Shown: positions 52,104 to 62,960, counted from the stretch's first letter. The stretch: 64,000 nucleotides of DNA from Adiantum capillus-veneris (GCA_014529385.2 CM043971.1:57228709-57292708), one strand, 5' to 3'. Notes: generated by a model from the sequence alone, not told the origin. Made by a program: numbers and translations.

Positions 52104-52902
52104 ATATTAACTTTTTTTTTTAAATCATTTCAGGGCTTCTAAGAAAAAATGTTTTGCTATTAGATTATCACAAAATAGAGGAGCTCCCTTTCATATTACA
52201 TCAAATATCACATTCAAACCAAGAGCAATGGTTTCATTATCTACCAACATCTTTCAAACAGGACAAAAGAACGCTTATCTTGGATTTAGAGGGTGTGCTT
52301 CTTGCAACATTTGAGCTTCAATCAAGGCCAACTTGGACCAAGTACATGTGCATTGTAGAAGATAACAATGAGGTGTATGCGGTGCGTCCAGATGCAGAGT
52401 ATTTCTTAAGATTTTGCTTTGAGTTCTTTGAGGTTTGGATTTGGAGCTGCCATCATTTACAAAAAGCTCAACACATAATCAAGACCTGTTTTCCTACACA
52501 AAGTCACAAATAATCAAGATGATTATGGATAACCGGTGCTACCAAAATTCAAATTTCAAAAGAGCCTATCACAAAAATCTTTCGACTATATGGAAGCTAT
52601 TTGATTATTTAGATGGGGGCAACACTATAATATTTGATGATAGTCCATATCGAGTGATGTGGAATATGCAAGGAACTTATATGATTTTTCCAAAGTTTTG
52701 GAACCAACCTACTCAATTGCTTCAAAGTTTTTTAAAAGATGAAATTGTTCCACGGTTATGTGGATGGTTGTATGCTAAAGACAAGAGAGACTATACCATA
52801 AGAAATTTTGTAATGTTCCATCCTGATCCTGAGACTCACTATGTCATGCAATGTTGTATGTCTCAAAGGACTCAAAATCTCAAGAGAAGGAGGCCATTTT
52901 AA
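52104..52902 (+). pseudogene. FCP1/NLI-type HAD phosphatase-like protein, second copy
   Basis: Two overlapping frames (52154-52513 and 52435-52902) joined by a frameshift near 52495. The first has TLILDLEGVLLATFEL, the nucleophile motif with Glu in place of the second Asp (DLE for DLD), then YAVRPDAEYFLRFCFEFFEVWIWSCHH (motif II). The second has GGNTIIFDDSPYRVMW (motif IV, Asp pair) and ends QRTQNLKRRRPF. A poly-T tract and TCATTTCAG at 52108-52132 look like a splice acceptor just upstream. The Asp-to-Glu change makes it a likely pseudophosphatase even without the frameshift. It sits 0.5 kb after the first copy in the same direction, with a remnant of palindromic repeats between them. Confidence 0.7.
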
Positions 52903-53605
52903 GTGTACTAGTTAAGTATTCTAAATAGCATCTACCAAGTATTTGGCAATGTGTACTTTTCAAAATTTAAACTTGATGGAATTTTGTGGGATATCTTGAA
53001 ACATCTTTAAACTATTTTTCTAATGAAGTGCGTCCTATTGTCAGGAGACTTCTCTCATTCAAGTTCTTTGGTTTCATTGTTTGATGCTTCTATGGTATTG
53101 TTAACTTTTTCTTCTTATTAATTGTCTTTATTAAGTGATCCAAACAATCAGAATTTCTTCACATTTGGTAGTGTTACAAAACGGTGTTTTTTGAACACCC
53201 TCAATCTTGGAGATATCATACTCTTTCTAGTTAGTCTTTTATTGTACATGCGATGAAGACCATCATTTTTATGAAATTGTCAAGTTGGTGGTATTCTTTA
53301 TGTTTATACTTTATACTATTTTGACATAATCAATGTATAAAATTCGTATTATTCACATCAAATGGTGTTTTTAAACACCTCCTTTTTTTGAGACACCATC
53401 TCTAAAACCTTTGAGTGAAGTTTTAAAGCATGTACTTGATGTAAAAAATCTTCATCTTAACATTGATTCTTTGGCACAAACTTATATTAGGAGTTTTTAT
53501 ATTGTAGTTTTATGTTAAAAAATAATTTCAAAGTTAGAATTATGATAGTTTATCTAAGTAAGTGCCTCATCTAACTTTGTATAGTTAAATAAAATACCAA
53601 ATGGA
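52903..53605. other. AT-rich gene-free stretch
   Basis: No gene seen. Short dyads GGTGTTTTTTGAACACC (about 53184) and GGTGTTTTTAAACACC (about 53364) resemble the arms in the 88-bp tandem repeat at 23.6 kb. Confidence 0.6.
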
Positions 53606-54250
53606 ATTATAGGTGCAACAGATGACATCTTATGGTCTTAGGGCCATAGGATACTCTATAGTATTGTATAGATTTTTTAATTGTTTGTGAACATAGATCA
53701 TAAAGGGTTTTTCTCACTACCATAGAGGATATCCTATGGCTTTGGGGCCACATGGTCTCAATATTGAGCGTAGAGGATTTCTTACTAGCATAGAGGGTAC
53801 CTTGTGGCCCTAAGTCCATAGGGTGCAAACACAGAGTATAGAGGATTTCTTACTAGCACAGAAGCCACCCTATGGTTTAAGGCCATATGGTGACAACATA
53901 TAGAATAAAGGGTTTCTAACTAGCATACGAGGCACACCTTGTGCGCCTGGGGACATAGTGTGCCAACATAGAGCATAGAAGGGTTTCTTATTGGCATAAA
54001 CAACATCTTGTGGCCCTAAGAAAACCTACAGACTTAGGGACATAGGGTGGCACATAAATAAAGTCCCATATGGCTTTGAAGGATTGGACCTCTTTATACG
54101 TTGGGACCAGCTAACAATCCTAACCCTATGGCCTTGAGGTCATAAAGAAACATATTAAAGTCATGGACATGTCTACAAAGAGCACCATATGGCCTTAAGG
54201 CCATAGGTGCAATAGATGGCATCTCATGGTCTTATAGCCATAGGATACTA
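53606..54250 (+). repeat. Palindromic repeat array
   Basis: Units of the TTTCTTACTAGCATAGAGG subfamily with cores such as TATGGTCTTAGGGCCATAGG and ATGGCCTTAAGGCCAT. It corresponds to the end of copies A and B (shared CACATAAATAAAGTCCCATA, CTATGGCCTTGAGG) but is more diverged. Confidence 0.88.
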
Positions 54251-54650
54251 TATAGTATTTTTTTGACTTTTTAAGTATGAAATATTAGTTTGAATGTTGT
54301 TTAAATTATCGTGTATTTAAAACTTGATAACATGCTACAAAACCATGACCAAGTATTTTATTATACATGGATTAAGGTCACCAAATTATGACAAGAGTGT
54401 TTAATAGTATTTGCCTTTACATATTATCTTTTTTAATTGCTGTAATCAATCTATATGCTGCTTTAAAATCATATCAATTGGTTTTTTTGACACCTCATTT
54501 TTTGAGAAGCTACTTCTAGAAGCATTTGTTGAATTTTGAAAAGCACTGATGTCATACAAATCCTCTTTCCAAAAACTATATTGGAGGTTTATTCTTAAAT
54601 TTATAGTAGAGAAATTAAAATAGACTCATACAATCATGATAATTTATCTA

Positions 54651-54655
54651 AATTA
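54651..54655. other. Target-site duplication of the copia element, left
   Basis: AATTA before the LTR; repeated at 59934-59938 after the other LTR. Confidence 0.93.
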
Positions 54656-54977
54656 TGTAAAGAATGAGGATGCAAGAGAGCTACACAAGACAAGCACAAA
54701 GCACACAGAGATGGAAAGCTTCTTCTTCTTCTTCACAGAAAAGAGAGTGCAAAATGACTAAGTGCTAAAGCTGAAAAGTAGCACATATGTACATGCGGTC
54801 ACTAAGTGTGAACTCGCTAGAAGCGTACTAGGCTGGCACTATAAGTGTAGTCCAGCTGTAGAATCACTGGCAGAGATCCTCAGTATCGGTCACCTAACGC
54901 GCCAGTGAGTAATTGCCGTAAGCGGCCAAGACCCGTAGTGGATGCCAGCTCAAGGTGTAGAGCTCGACATCTCAACA
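54656..54977 (-). repeat. 3' LTR of the copia element
   Basis: 322 bp, TGTAAAGAATGAGG to CATCTCAACA. It ends beside CTCCCCCTCGAG, which is the polypurine tract on the minus strand. Confidence 0.95.
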
Positions 54978-55345
54978 CTCCCCCTCGAGCTCTGCATGTC
55001 GCAGAGTCCAAGCATAGTCCGGAAACGTCGAAGCTTCTCAGCTCCGAGGGCCTTGGTAAAGATATCCGCTATCTGCTCCTCTGTGCTGACGTAGACCAAG
55101 TCGATGTCGCCCGCCAACACTCGCTCTCGAACGTAGTGGTAATGGACCTCTATGTGTTTGGTCCTGGCATGGAACACTGGGTTCCTAGCCAACTGCATGC
55201 TGCTGAGGTTGTCACAATGGATGAAAATCTGATGGTCCACCTGCACTCCCAAGTCCTCAAGTAATGTGCGTAGCCAAGCTACCTCGCACGCCGCAACTGC
55301 TGTACCTCTGTACTCGGCCTCTGTGCTCGATAAAGCAACCGTAGG
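54950..55345 (-). CDS. RNase H end of the copia polyprotein, after the stop
   Basis: In the same frame as the long polyprotein, beyond TAG 55346-55348. It continues the RNase H with the ALSSTEAEY-type segment and then IFIHCDNLSSMQLARNPVFHARTKHIEVHYHYVRE and IADIFTKALG, the usual end of copia pol (the DN and HxxxxH motifs). The first Met is at 55252. The final codons lie inside the LTR. Without readthrough the RNase H would lack these catalytic residues. Confidence 0.88.
   Translation of the reverse strand, partial: PTVALSSTEAEYRGTAVAACEVAWLRTLLEDLGVQVDHQIFIHCDNLSSMQLARNPVFHARTKHIEVHYHYVRERVLAGDIDLVYVSTEEQIADIFTKALGAEKLRRFRTMLGLCDMQSSRGSVEMSSSTP
54978..54988 (-). other. Polypurine tract of the copia element
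   Basis: Minus strand CTCGAGGGGGAG directly before the 3' LTR. Confidence 0.8.
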
Positions 55346-58300
55346 CTACTTTTTGCTGCTCCAAGTAACAGCAGCACTCCCAAAAGAGAACATGAAGCCA
55401 CTAGTAGATCTCCTATCAACAATGCTACCTGCCCAATCTGCATCTGTATACCCATACAATGCTAATGGTGCATCTGCTGCATAGAACAATGCGTAGTCAA
55501 GAGTACCTTGCACATACCTAAGTGTGCGTCGTACTCCATCCAAATGTGGCTTCCTCGGAAGTTGCATGAACTGACTCTCCAAGCCTACTGTGTAGCTCAA
55601 GTCTGGCCTCGTGATAGTCAAGTAGATTAGACTACCCACAATCTTCCTGTACATGTTGACATCCTCAACAACATCACCCTTCTCTGCACTCAGCTTTGCA
55701 TTCACATCCAAGGGAATAGAAATTGGCTTACAATCAGCCATACCATACTTTGACAACATGTCCAAAGCATACTGTCTCTGTGATAGCCATACACCCTCTG
55801 GAGTCCTGATCACCTCAATGCCAAGAAAGTAGCGCAACTCGCCTAAATCTTTCATTTCAAACTCCTGTTTGAGAAGACCCTTCACATGGTCAATCTCCAT
55901 AGCATTGTCACCAACAATAATAAGGTCATCTACATATATGGTAATGACCACAATCCCCACATCACTCTCACGTACATAGAGTGAATGATCAGCATGAGCT
56001 CTCCTAAAACCAATACTGACAAGATACTTGGCAATCCTGTCATACCATGCTCTAAAGCCCTGCTTCAAACCATACAAAGCTTTGAGAAGTCTGCATACAT
56101 AATCTGGGTAACCTGGATCGACATAACCAGGTGGCTGATCCATATACACTTCCTCTTGCAACTCACCATTCAAGAAGGCATTCTTTACATCCATTTGATG
56201 CATAATCCATCCTCTAGATGCAGCCACTGCTATGACAACTCTCACTGTCGTCATCTTTGCCACTGGAGCAAAGGTCTCCTCATAGTCTATGCCATACGTC
56301 TGTGCATAACCCTTTGCGACCAGCCTTGCCTTGTGACGCTCAATGTTACCATCAGCCTTATGCTTGGTTTTATACACCCATTTACAGCCAATAGCTTTCT
56401 TGCCACTTGGCAATGGCACCAACTCCCATGTGTCATTTGCTTCCAATGCAGCCATCTCTTCATTCATTGCATCATCCCAATGCACATTTCCAACTGCATC
56501 CTCAAAACATGTGGGCTCCACATCCTGTATCACCTTAGCCATGTAGGCTTGGTGATGCGCTAGATACCCATCATAAGTCAATTTCTGAACTGGATTTCTG
56601 ACTCTATTAGATCTGCGCGGTCCTGGGTCACTCCTTTGCCCTCTAGCATCTTCTTGTACTTTCCTTACACCAAGTGTCCTGACAGCCGGAATTCCAAATT
56701 CCTCATCAAGACTTTGTTCAGAACCATCTGAATCCATGTCTACATGTGAAAAACCTGATGATGCATCAACCATAAAGGGAGGTTCATCAACCTTTTCCTT
56801 TCCTTTTCGTGATACATTCCCTGTACCTGCTGGTGGAGTAACCTGCGTACGTAGTCTACCATTCCATGGTTTCTCAACAGAGCCACGAGAAGAGGACTCT
56901 TGTGGTCCACTCAAAACCTGTGACTGTGGCCTCACATTTTGTACAACCACATCATCTTTTACATCAGCCCCAATAGTGCCATGTGCATTACTGTACCAGC
57001 TGCTCATCTCATCAAAGACTACATCTCTGCTCACTCGTAATTCTCGTGTAGTAGGATTGTAGCACCTGTACCCCTTTTGTTCAAGGGAATATCCCACAAG
57101 AATACATTTCTCTGCTTTAGGATCCAATTTCCTACGCAACTCATCTGGTACATGCATGTAAGCTATGCAGCCAAACACTTTCAAGTGTGCCAAATCAGGC
57201 TTTGTACCTGTAAACTTTTCCTCAGGTGTTACATCATGCACCGCAGCTGTAGGTGTCCTGTTCATAATGTACACAGCTGTATTTACAGCTTCAGCCCAGA
57301 AATGATGAGGCATGTTCTTCTCATTCATCAATGCACGTGCAACCTCTGCAATGTGCCTGTTTTTCCTTTCTGCGACCCCATTCTGCTGTGGAGTATATCT
57401 GCATGTAAACTGCCTGTGTATACCATGCATTCGCAGAAAATCTGAAAAATCATTGGAGAAGTACTCTCCCCCTCCATCTGACCTCAATGTCTTGATTTGC
57501 ATATCTGTCTCCTTCTCAATCATGACTTTGAAGTCTTGAAAGTGACCAAACACTTCACTTTTGTTACGCATGAAGTAGACCCATACTTTCCTTGTATGGT
57601 CATCAATGAAAGAGACATAATACCTGCAACCATGTATACTTGCAGTATCGGTTGGACCCCAAACATCTGTGTGCACCACCTCAAGTGGCCTTTTACATAC
57701 ATTGCGCTCATGTGGAAATGAGCCCTTTGACTGTTTTCCAAACTGGCATGCTGCACACACTTTATGCATACCATCCACCTTGAATTTGGGCAAACCTTTT
57801 ACAATCTGTTTTGATTGCATGCTGCGCAATCTCTGCTCATTGACATGGCCAATGCGTTTGTGCCAAATGTCAACATCAGCCACAACACCTGTGCCCTGTG
57901 CAAATAATGCAGCTTTTACCTCAGGCATGTCTACATTAAGCGTAAACATTCTGCCCACACATTTGCCCTCTGTGATCAGCTTACAGCCATTCTGGAAATC
58001 TTCTACATAACAGCCATTTGGATTGAAGCGAACCTGCAAACCCTGCTCAACCATTTGTCCAACAGAAACAAGATTCTTTGTAATGTTTGGGACATGAAGT
58101 ACATCTGCTAAGTACTTTGATTTCCCACTCTTCGTATTTAGAGGTATGTCCCCTACATGAGCAATGGGGTGAGCTGTGTCATCTCCTGTCTGCACATAGC
58201 CTGACACATCTGGTTTGCGCATATCTCTAAACCACTCTCCACGAGACGTCATGTGATTAGAGGCACCTGAATCCACATACCAAACATCATCTTGGGTGGA

Positions 58301-59299
58301 ATTCTCTGCAGTCATTGTATTCATTACATGCTGCATAACAAACATGCGCTCGTTTTTGCTGTCATCTGCATCTCTGCTAGTAGATGCATAGTTGCCCTGT
58401 TCTCTCTTTCTACTTGCTTTTCCTTTTGGACAGTCACGTGACATGTGACCTCTTTCACCACAAGTCCAACATTCTCTACTATCTGGAGTATGTTGCTGCC
58501 TGCTTGATCCTGCACCACGACCTCTTTGACTCCCCCTGCCTTGAGACTGGTTTCCCCTACCACCTGTATTGTTTTGATTTGATTGACCTTCCAGAAATTG
58601 GCCCCTGCAACCCCTTGGGCCTCGACCACGACCTCTACCTCTACCTTTGTTGGAGTTAGAATAGAAGGCCTGTTCAGAATTATTTCTGCCATGAGAAGAA
58701 GATGTGTCAAGGTTCTTCTCCTCAAGAATAAGCATAGAAATCAAATCTTGGAACACGGGGATGTCGTCTCTTGTATTCATGGAAGACCTAAAATGTACAT
58801 ACTCATCTCCTAGACCATCCAAGCATGCACGGACAATGTCATCATCTTCCACTGAGACTTTAATAGATCCAAGAGCCTCAATGATACTCTTGATCTTCAA
58901 GGCATAATCATTGATTGAGAGGTTGTTCCTCTTAACCTGATTTAGCTCCGACTTTAGTTGAAGCTTCCTGGCCTTGGTGTTCACTTCGAACACTCTGCCT
59001 AAGTTTCTCCATGCAATGGCGGGGGTTTCAGCATCCTGTAGATAGCCCATCATGCCATCTGTGATGCTCATAGACAGCCAATACATCACTTTGCTCTGGC
59101 CTTGTTGCCAGTCCCTCAAAGCTTTCCTTTGTTCTGCTGTAGCATTTGCCTCGGGAATCTCTGGTTCCTTTTCATTGTCTCCTTCTATATAGTCCCAATA
59201 ACCTTTTCCTTTTAGGAAATTTGTTATTCTGAACTTCCATGCAGGGTAGTTATTTTTCTCAAGCTTCTTAGTAACAATCTGACTGAAACCGTCAGACAT
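55346..59299 (-). CDS. Copia gag-pol polyprotein, stopped in RNase H
   Basis: A 1317-residue frame. Residues 1-205 are the gag capsid domain (UBN2 type; NNYPAWKFRITNFL, VKRNNLSINDYALKIKSI). Residues 215-265 are a Gly/Arg-rich RNA-binding stretch, with a zinc knuckle CWTCGERGHMSRDC near 277-290. The protease site is WYVDSGASNHM near 340. The integrase HHCC domain starts at about 480 (WHKRIGHVNEQRL, CAACQFGKQ), and the catalytic core shows HTDVWGP, LRSDGGGEY and TPQQNGVAERKN. RT has WELVPLPSGKKAIGCKWVYK, QMDVKNAFLNGEL and TIYVDDLIIVGD. RNase H opens with LYGYTDADWAGSIVDRRSTSG and stops at WSSKK with TAG. All visible active sites are intact. Confidence 0.95.
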   Translation of the reverse strand: MSDGFSQIVTKKLEKNNYPAWKFRITNFLKGKGYWDYIEGDNEKEPEIPEANATAEQRKALRDWQQGQSKVMYWLSMSITDGMMGYLQDAETPAIAWRNLGRVFEVNTKARKLQLKSELNQVKRNNLSINDYALKIKSIIEALGSIKVSVEDDDIVRACLDGLGDEYVHFRSSMNTRDDIPVFQDLISMLILEEKNLDTSSSHGRNNSEQAFYSNSNKGRGRGRGRGPRGCRGQFLEGQSNQNNTGGRGNQSQGRGSQRGRGAGSSRQQHTPDSRECWTCGERGHMSRDCPKGKASRKREQGNYASTSRDADDSKNERMFVMQHVMNTMTAENSTQDDVWYVDSGASNHMTSRGEWFRDMRKPDVSGYVQTGDDTAHPIAHVGDIPLNTKSGKSKYLADVLHVPNITKNLVSVGQMVEQGLQVRFNPNGCYVEDFQNGCKLITEGKCVGRMFTLNVDMPEVKAALFAQGTGVVADVDIWHKRIGHVNEQRLRSMQSKQIVKGLPKFKVDGMHKVCAACQFGKQSKGSFPHERNVCKRPLEVVHTDVWGPTDTASIHGCRYYVSFIDDHTRKVWVYFMRNKSEVFGHFQDFKVMIEKETDMQIKTLRSDGGGEYFSNDFSDFLRMHGIHRQFTCRYTPQQNGVAERKNRHIAEVARALMNEKNMPHHFWAEAVNTAVYIMNRTPTAAVHDVTPEEKFTGTKPDLAHLKVFGCIAYMHVPDELRRKLDPKAEKCILVGYSLEQKGYRCYNPTTRELRVSRDVVFDEMSSWYSNAHGTIGADVKDDVVVQNVRPQSQVLSGPQESSSRGSVEKPWNGRLRTQVTPPAGTGNVSRKGKEKVDEPPFMVDASSGFSHVDMDSDGSEQSLDEEFGIPAVRTLGVRKVQEDARGQRSDPGPRRSNRVRNPVQKLTYDGYLAHHQAYMAKVIQDVEPTCFEDAVGNVHWDDAMNEEMAALEANDTWELVPLPSGKKAIGCKWVYKTKHKADGNIERHKARLVAKGYAQTYGIDYEETFAPVAKMTTVRVVIAVAASRGWIMHQMDVKNAFLNGELQEEVYMDQPPGYVDPGYPDYVCRLLKALYGLKQGFRAWYDRIAKYLVSIGFRRAHADHSLYVRESDVGIVVITIYVDDLIIVGDNAMEIDHVKGLLKQEFEMKDLGELRYFLGIEVIRTPEGVWLSQRQYALDMLSKYGMADCKPISIPLDVNAKLSAEKGDVVEDVNMYRKIVGSLIYLTITRPDLSYTVGLESQFMQLPRKPHLDGVRRTLRYVQGTLDYALFYAADAPLALYGYTDADWAGSIVDRRSTSGFMFSFGSAAVTWSSKK

Positions 59300-59599
59300 C
59301 TTGAAGCACTAAGACAAAATAGCTGCAATCTGCAAAAACCTGCAAATCTGCTGAACCTGCTATCGTGGTTCCTGTAACGCTTTCTACACTCAACGAGTGT
59401 CCACAATCAAGCGTTTCACAACCACTGTACTTGTACAGTAAATCTCTGTATACTGCACTTTGGAGACCTGTTCAAAAACTTGTGCGAAAAACCCCTAAAA
59501 AAAATTTCGCTGCGCGAGGCGCCTTCGGCATCTGGTCGTGGATTGCGAACGAAGGGATTGTGATGTTCTTGCTCTCTTAGCCTCTCTTGCCTGCACCAG

Positions 59600-59611
59600 G
59601 CTCTGATACCA
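59600..59611 (-). other. Primer-binding site of the copia element
   Basis: Minus strand TGGTATCAGAGC directly after the 5' LTR, complementary to initiator-Met tRNA. Confidence 0.95.
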
Positions 59612-59933
59612 TGTAAAGAATGAGGATGCAAGAGAGCTACACAAGACAAGCACAAAGCACACAGAGATGGAAAGCTTCTTCTTCTTCTTCACAGAAAAGA
59701 GAGTACAAAATGACTAAGTGCTAAAGCTGAAAAGTAGCACATATGTACATGCGGTCACTAAGTGTGAACTCGCTAGAAGCGTACTAGGCTGGCACTATAA
59801 GTGTAGTCCAGCTGTAGAATCACTGGCAGAGATCCTCCGTGTCGGTCACCTAACGCGCCAGTGAGTAATTGCCGTAAGCGGCCAAGACCCGTAGTGGATG
59901 CCAGCTCAAGGTGTAGAGCTCGACATCTCAACA
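59612..59933 (-). repeat. 5' LTR of the copia element
   Basis: 322 bp, the same length as the 3' LTR; differences at GAGTACAAA/GAGTGCAAA and CTCCGTGTC/CTCAGTATC. Confidence 0.95.
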
Positions 59934-59938
59934 AATTA

Positions 59939-60413
59939 AAGGTAACTAGAGCTTAGAAATCATTAAATAACACAATCCTAGCATACACATTTAGAATTTG
60001 GGAAATGGGATTTTCCCAAATTATCTAAAATGGTGTTATTACATGCGACAGTGGAGTTAGCACCGAGCAAATAGAAGGCTTGGTGATTGCCCAATGCTCC
60101 CCATCGCTTGGTGTTGACCTTGGCAAATGGGCGTCGGCCTAGTAAACATCCACGGATATCATATTATTTTGAGTCAGTGATCGGGCTTGTCGGTTCTATA
60201 GGTGCTTGGGTGATAGTCGACAAGACGTGCACCACATATCTCATTTGATACTATTTTTACTTTGACCAGCCTCTATGGGCACCCATGTGTGAATGGGTTA
60301 AAACTCTTATAGAAGGTCTATTTTAACCTAAAATCCTTAATCTTTGAGGTGTAAGCTAAGAAGTGCTCTTGCTTCATCTTTGTCTCCTTCTCCTTCTATG
60401 TGTGTGTGTATGC

Positions 60414-60457
<44 letters not shown>

Positions 60458-61225
60458 ATTGCGGTGACATTGGCAGCGGTGAGGCGGTAGAGCGCGGCAT
60501 CGGCGGAAGCTCCTTCTCCTTCGTAGCACAGGTCCTTCATGATGGCAGCATTGAGAGGTGAGTGACACACCATTGTTCTTTGAGCTTGCTAGAATTCTCT
60601 AGCAGTCTGTTTGCAGCCTTTTGAGGCTCGCACACAGTGCACATATAAGTTTCTAGCCTTCAACACGTACGGCAAAGTGTACAGCCGATTAATAATCAAC
60701 AGTGCAACCTGTATCATGTTAGAGGGAAAAACGATGCAGACGTACTTTGTACAAAATAAATATTGTTAATCCAAATCATACAGATGTGATCACCATTAGC
60801 TATCAAATCCGAGGAGTATCAACAACTTAACACTCTATGAAGTGGTACAGAGTACTTCCAAAGGAAAAAAAAAATTATCTAACCAACCTGAGATGCCTCC
60901 TTCTATTCAACCATCTCCATAGCGACACAATAAGAGAGTGTTCAAGCCCCCAAAAACTCACCTTCATGTACACACACAGAAAACGCAAGAGCCAAGGCTA
61001 AGTGAGAGGTAAACATTATTCCTCACCTGGTTATAAATACCCAATTTGATACATGTTCTAAGGAGCCACATTCAAGGTGAATCATGAAAGATTTGTTATC
61101 ATGAAAAGGAGAATACAATGCAGCGGCAGCCGCCAACCTTAAAGCAATGGGGGGGGGGGGGGGGGATGTTGGTTAGTGTGTTTTGTTAGGAGTGAACAAA
61201 AAGCAAAGTGCAGCGACACACAAGA
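59939..61225. other. Gene-free stretch with microsatellite and repeat echo
   Basis: No gene seen. It holds a single diverged copy of the 22.7-kb repeat core (60049-60125, GGCTTGGTGATTGCCCAATG then CCCATCGCTTGGTGTTGACC), an (AG)n tract at 60415-60456 and a 17-base G run at 61149-61165. Confidence 0.7.
60415..60456. repeat. (AG)n microsatellite
   Basis: A pure AG tract of 42 bases. Confidence 0.97.
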
Positions 61226-61655
61226 CATTAGGTGAAATTTGGACTCACAAAGGGGCCCTTTAAGGAGTTTGACTTTACCTCTCTCTACCAAAATGGACGC
61301 ATGGATAAATTTTTGCAAACAAACTCCAAAGTTGGCGGAGGTTTGACAGTTAGAATATCCTCTTCAAGCTCTATCTACTGATATATAGCACGCCATGAGA
61401 TTCCTCATATTCACCTATGATGTGACAACTTTGCCGGAATCTAGTGAATCAAAAAAAAGAATCTTCTAAGATATGAGGAATCTCATGGCATACTATATAT
61501 CAGTAGATAGAGCTTGAAGAGGACATTCTAACTGTCAAACCTCTGCCAACTTTGGAGTTTGTTTGCAAAAATTTATCCATGCACCCATTTTGGTAGAGAG
61601 AGGTAAAGTCAAACTGCTTAAAGGGCATGTTTGTGAGTCCAAATTTCACCTAATG
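61226..61655. repeat. Long hairpin: 185-bp inverted repeat with a 60-base loop
   Basis: Arm 1 (61226-61410) is the reverse complement of arm 2 (61471-61655) with about ten mismatches and no gaps that I can see. Shared blocks include GGTGAAATTTGGACTCACAA, GTTTGACTTTACCTCTCTCT and CTATCTACTGATATATAG. The loop contains a run of A. It could be a foldback element or a source of small RNAs. No target duplication is obvious. Confidence 0.93.
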
Positions 61656-61884
61656 CTAGGAGTAGTAAGGGATGCATAGAGAGTGGTGGGAAAAGGAGAA
61701 TTAATGTGCGGCTTGCTTCTCTAGGAGGAGAAAATACTCACGCTCCCCTTAGGAGGTGATTTTTATGAGTCCTAATTCCCAAGGGCAACTACCAATTTAG
61801 GGAGATCATCCCACGAAGGATGGAGAAGTTCCATGTTTCCGACCAAAATTTTCAACAATACTAGGCAGTGGTACTTGTACTTTT

Positions 61885-61932
<48 letters not shown>

Positions 61933-62960
61933 TATGCTGAATAATTTAAGGATGGAGCCCGATGGGAAGAAAACAAAGGAAAAGGAGATGCTCTCGGCTC
62001 CACCAATTCTTGAAAATTATGATACCATTTGACCATTCATCCCATGGCTTGATTTTGTGAGAGATTTTTTAATCTTCATGTGGCCATTTGTCCCCAAAAC
62101 CTTGAAGCGTTGTCGTTGAATGCATCCCCGGAGATAGGTGGCCAAAATGTGAAAAGCGGCCCTCACTTACATACACGGATTTTGGAGGAGCGAGTAATCA
62201 CATGGACCTTTGCACAACAAAATCAGCCAATGAATCCCATGTTGCATGGTACCGCTTTGGATCTACTTTGAATTGGCAAGTGAATTTGTGGTTTTGAGGG
62301 TGGAACTTCACAATTACACCAAAAAGAACTCTTGTGGATGTATTTTGGCATAGCTCTGCAGTGCCCATGCATCACCAAATCAAGAGTCTGAGACTTGCAC
62401 CAAGACACCTTCTTGGGCTACCAAAAATGATGCATCCTGTCCTCCTACATCACATCCAACCATGCTTGCTGAGTAGCGCCTGAAGTTTTCTCCATAGTGC
62501 TACAAAAATTCATGCTCAGCTCCTCTCTCTACTTTTAATTTCAATCACAAAATGTTTTGGCAACACATAACAATGTGATAATTCTTTGGAATTGGGGCTT
62601 TGCCCTGCCCTTGGATCTTATTTTGATCAAAGGGTGGAAATTGGCTCCCATCTCTAACCTTGATCTACCATGAGCAAAGATTCTAGAGCCTTGGCCTTGC
62701 ATGGCTTCCAAGCCAATTTCATGTGATCGAGTCATTTTTTCTAATTGCTTTAATGAATTACCTAAACCGAAAGATGTGCAAAATAGAAAACAAAATCCAA
62801 GTTTTTTCAACTCATGAGACAACTATGTGTATTAGCCAATTAACTAAACTGATTTTGAGTTGATACAATCCGTTTGTGCAAGTTTACTAGTTAGCAAGAC
62901 ATACAAGTGTTCGAGGACATAAACGTGTCATGTTACCAATCTTGTGTAAATTAAGAAGTC
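61656..62960. other. Gene-free stretch
   Basis: Mixed sequence with a (GT)n tract at 61891-61930. Short frames here (for example 62080-62271 and 62822-62541) have no recognisable motifs and I do not support them. Confidence 0.6.

Larger units (their letters stand above)
54656..59933 (-). mobile_element. Young Ty1/copia retrotransposon, 5.3 kb
   Basis: A minus-strand element with 322-bp LTRs at both ends (three differences seen), TG..CA ends, a 5-bp target duplication AATTA, a primer site next to the 5' LTR and a GA-rich polypurine tract next to the 3' LTR. One long frame encodes gag, protease, integrase, RT and RNase H in copia order. A single TAG (55346-55348) interrupts the RNase H; the same frame goes on to the end (55252-54950). 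The element is otherwise open, so its loss of activity, if any, is recent. Confidence 0.97.

Noticed and set aside
55985-58010. Several plus-strand frames over the copia element
   Set aside because: They are shadows of the minus-strand polyprotein and have no independent motifs.
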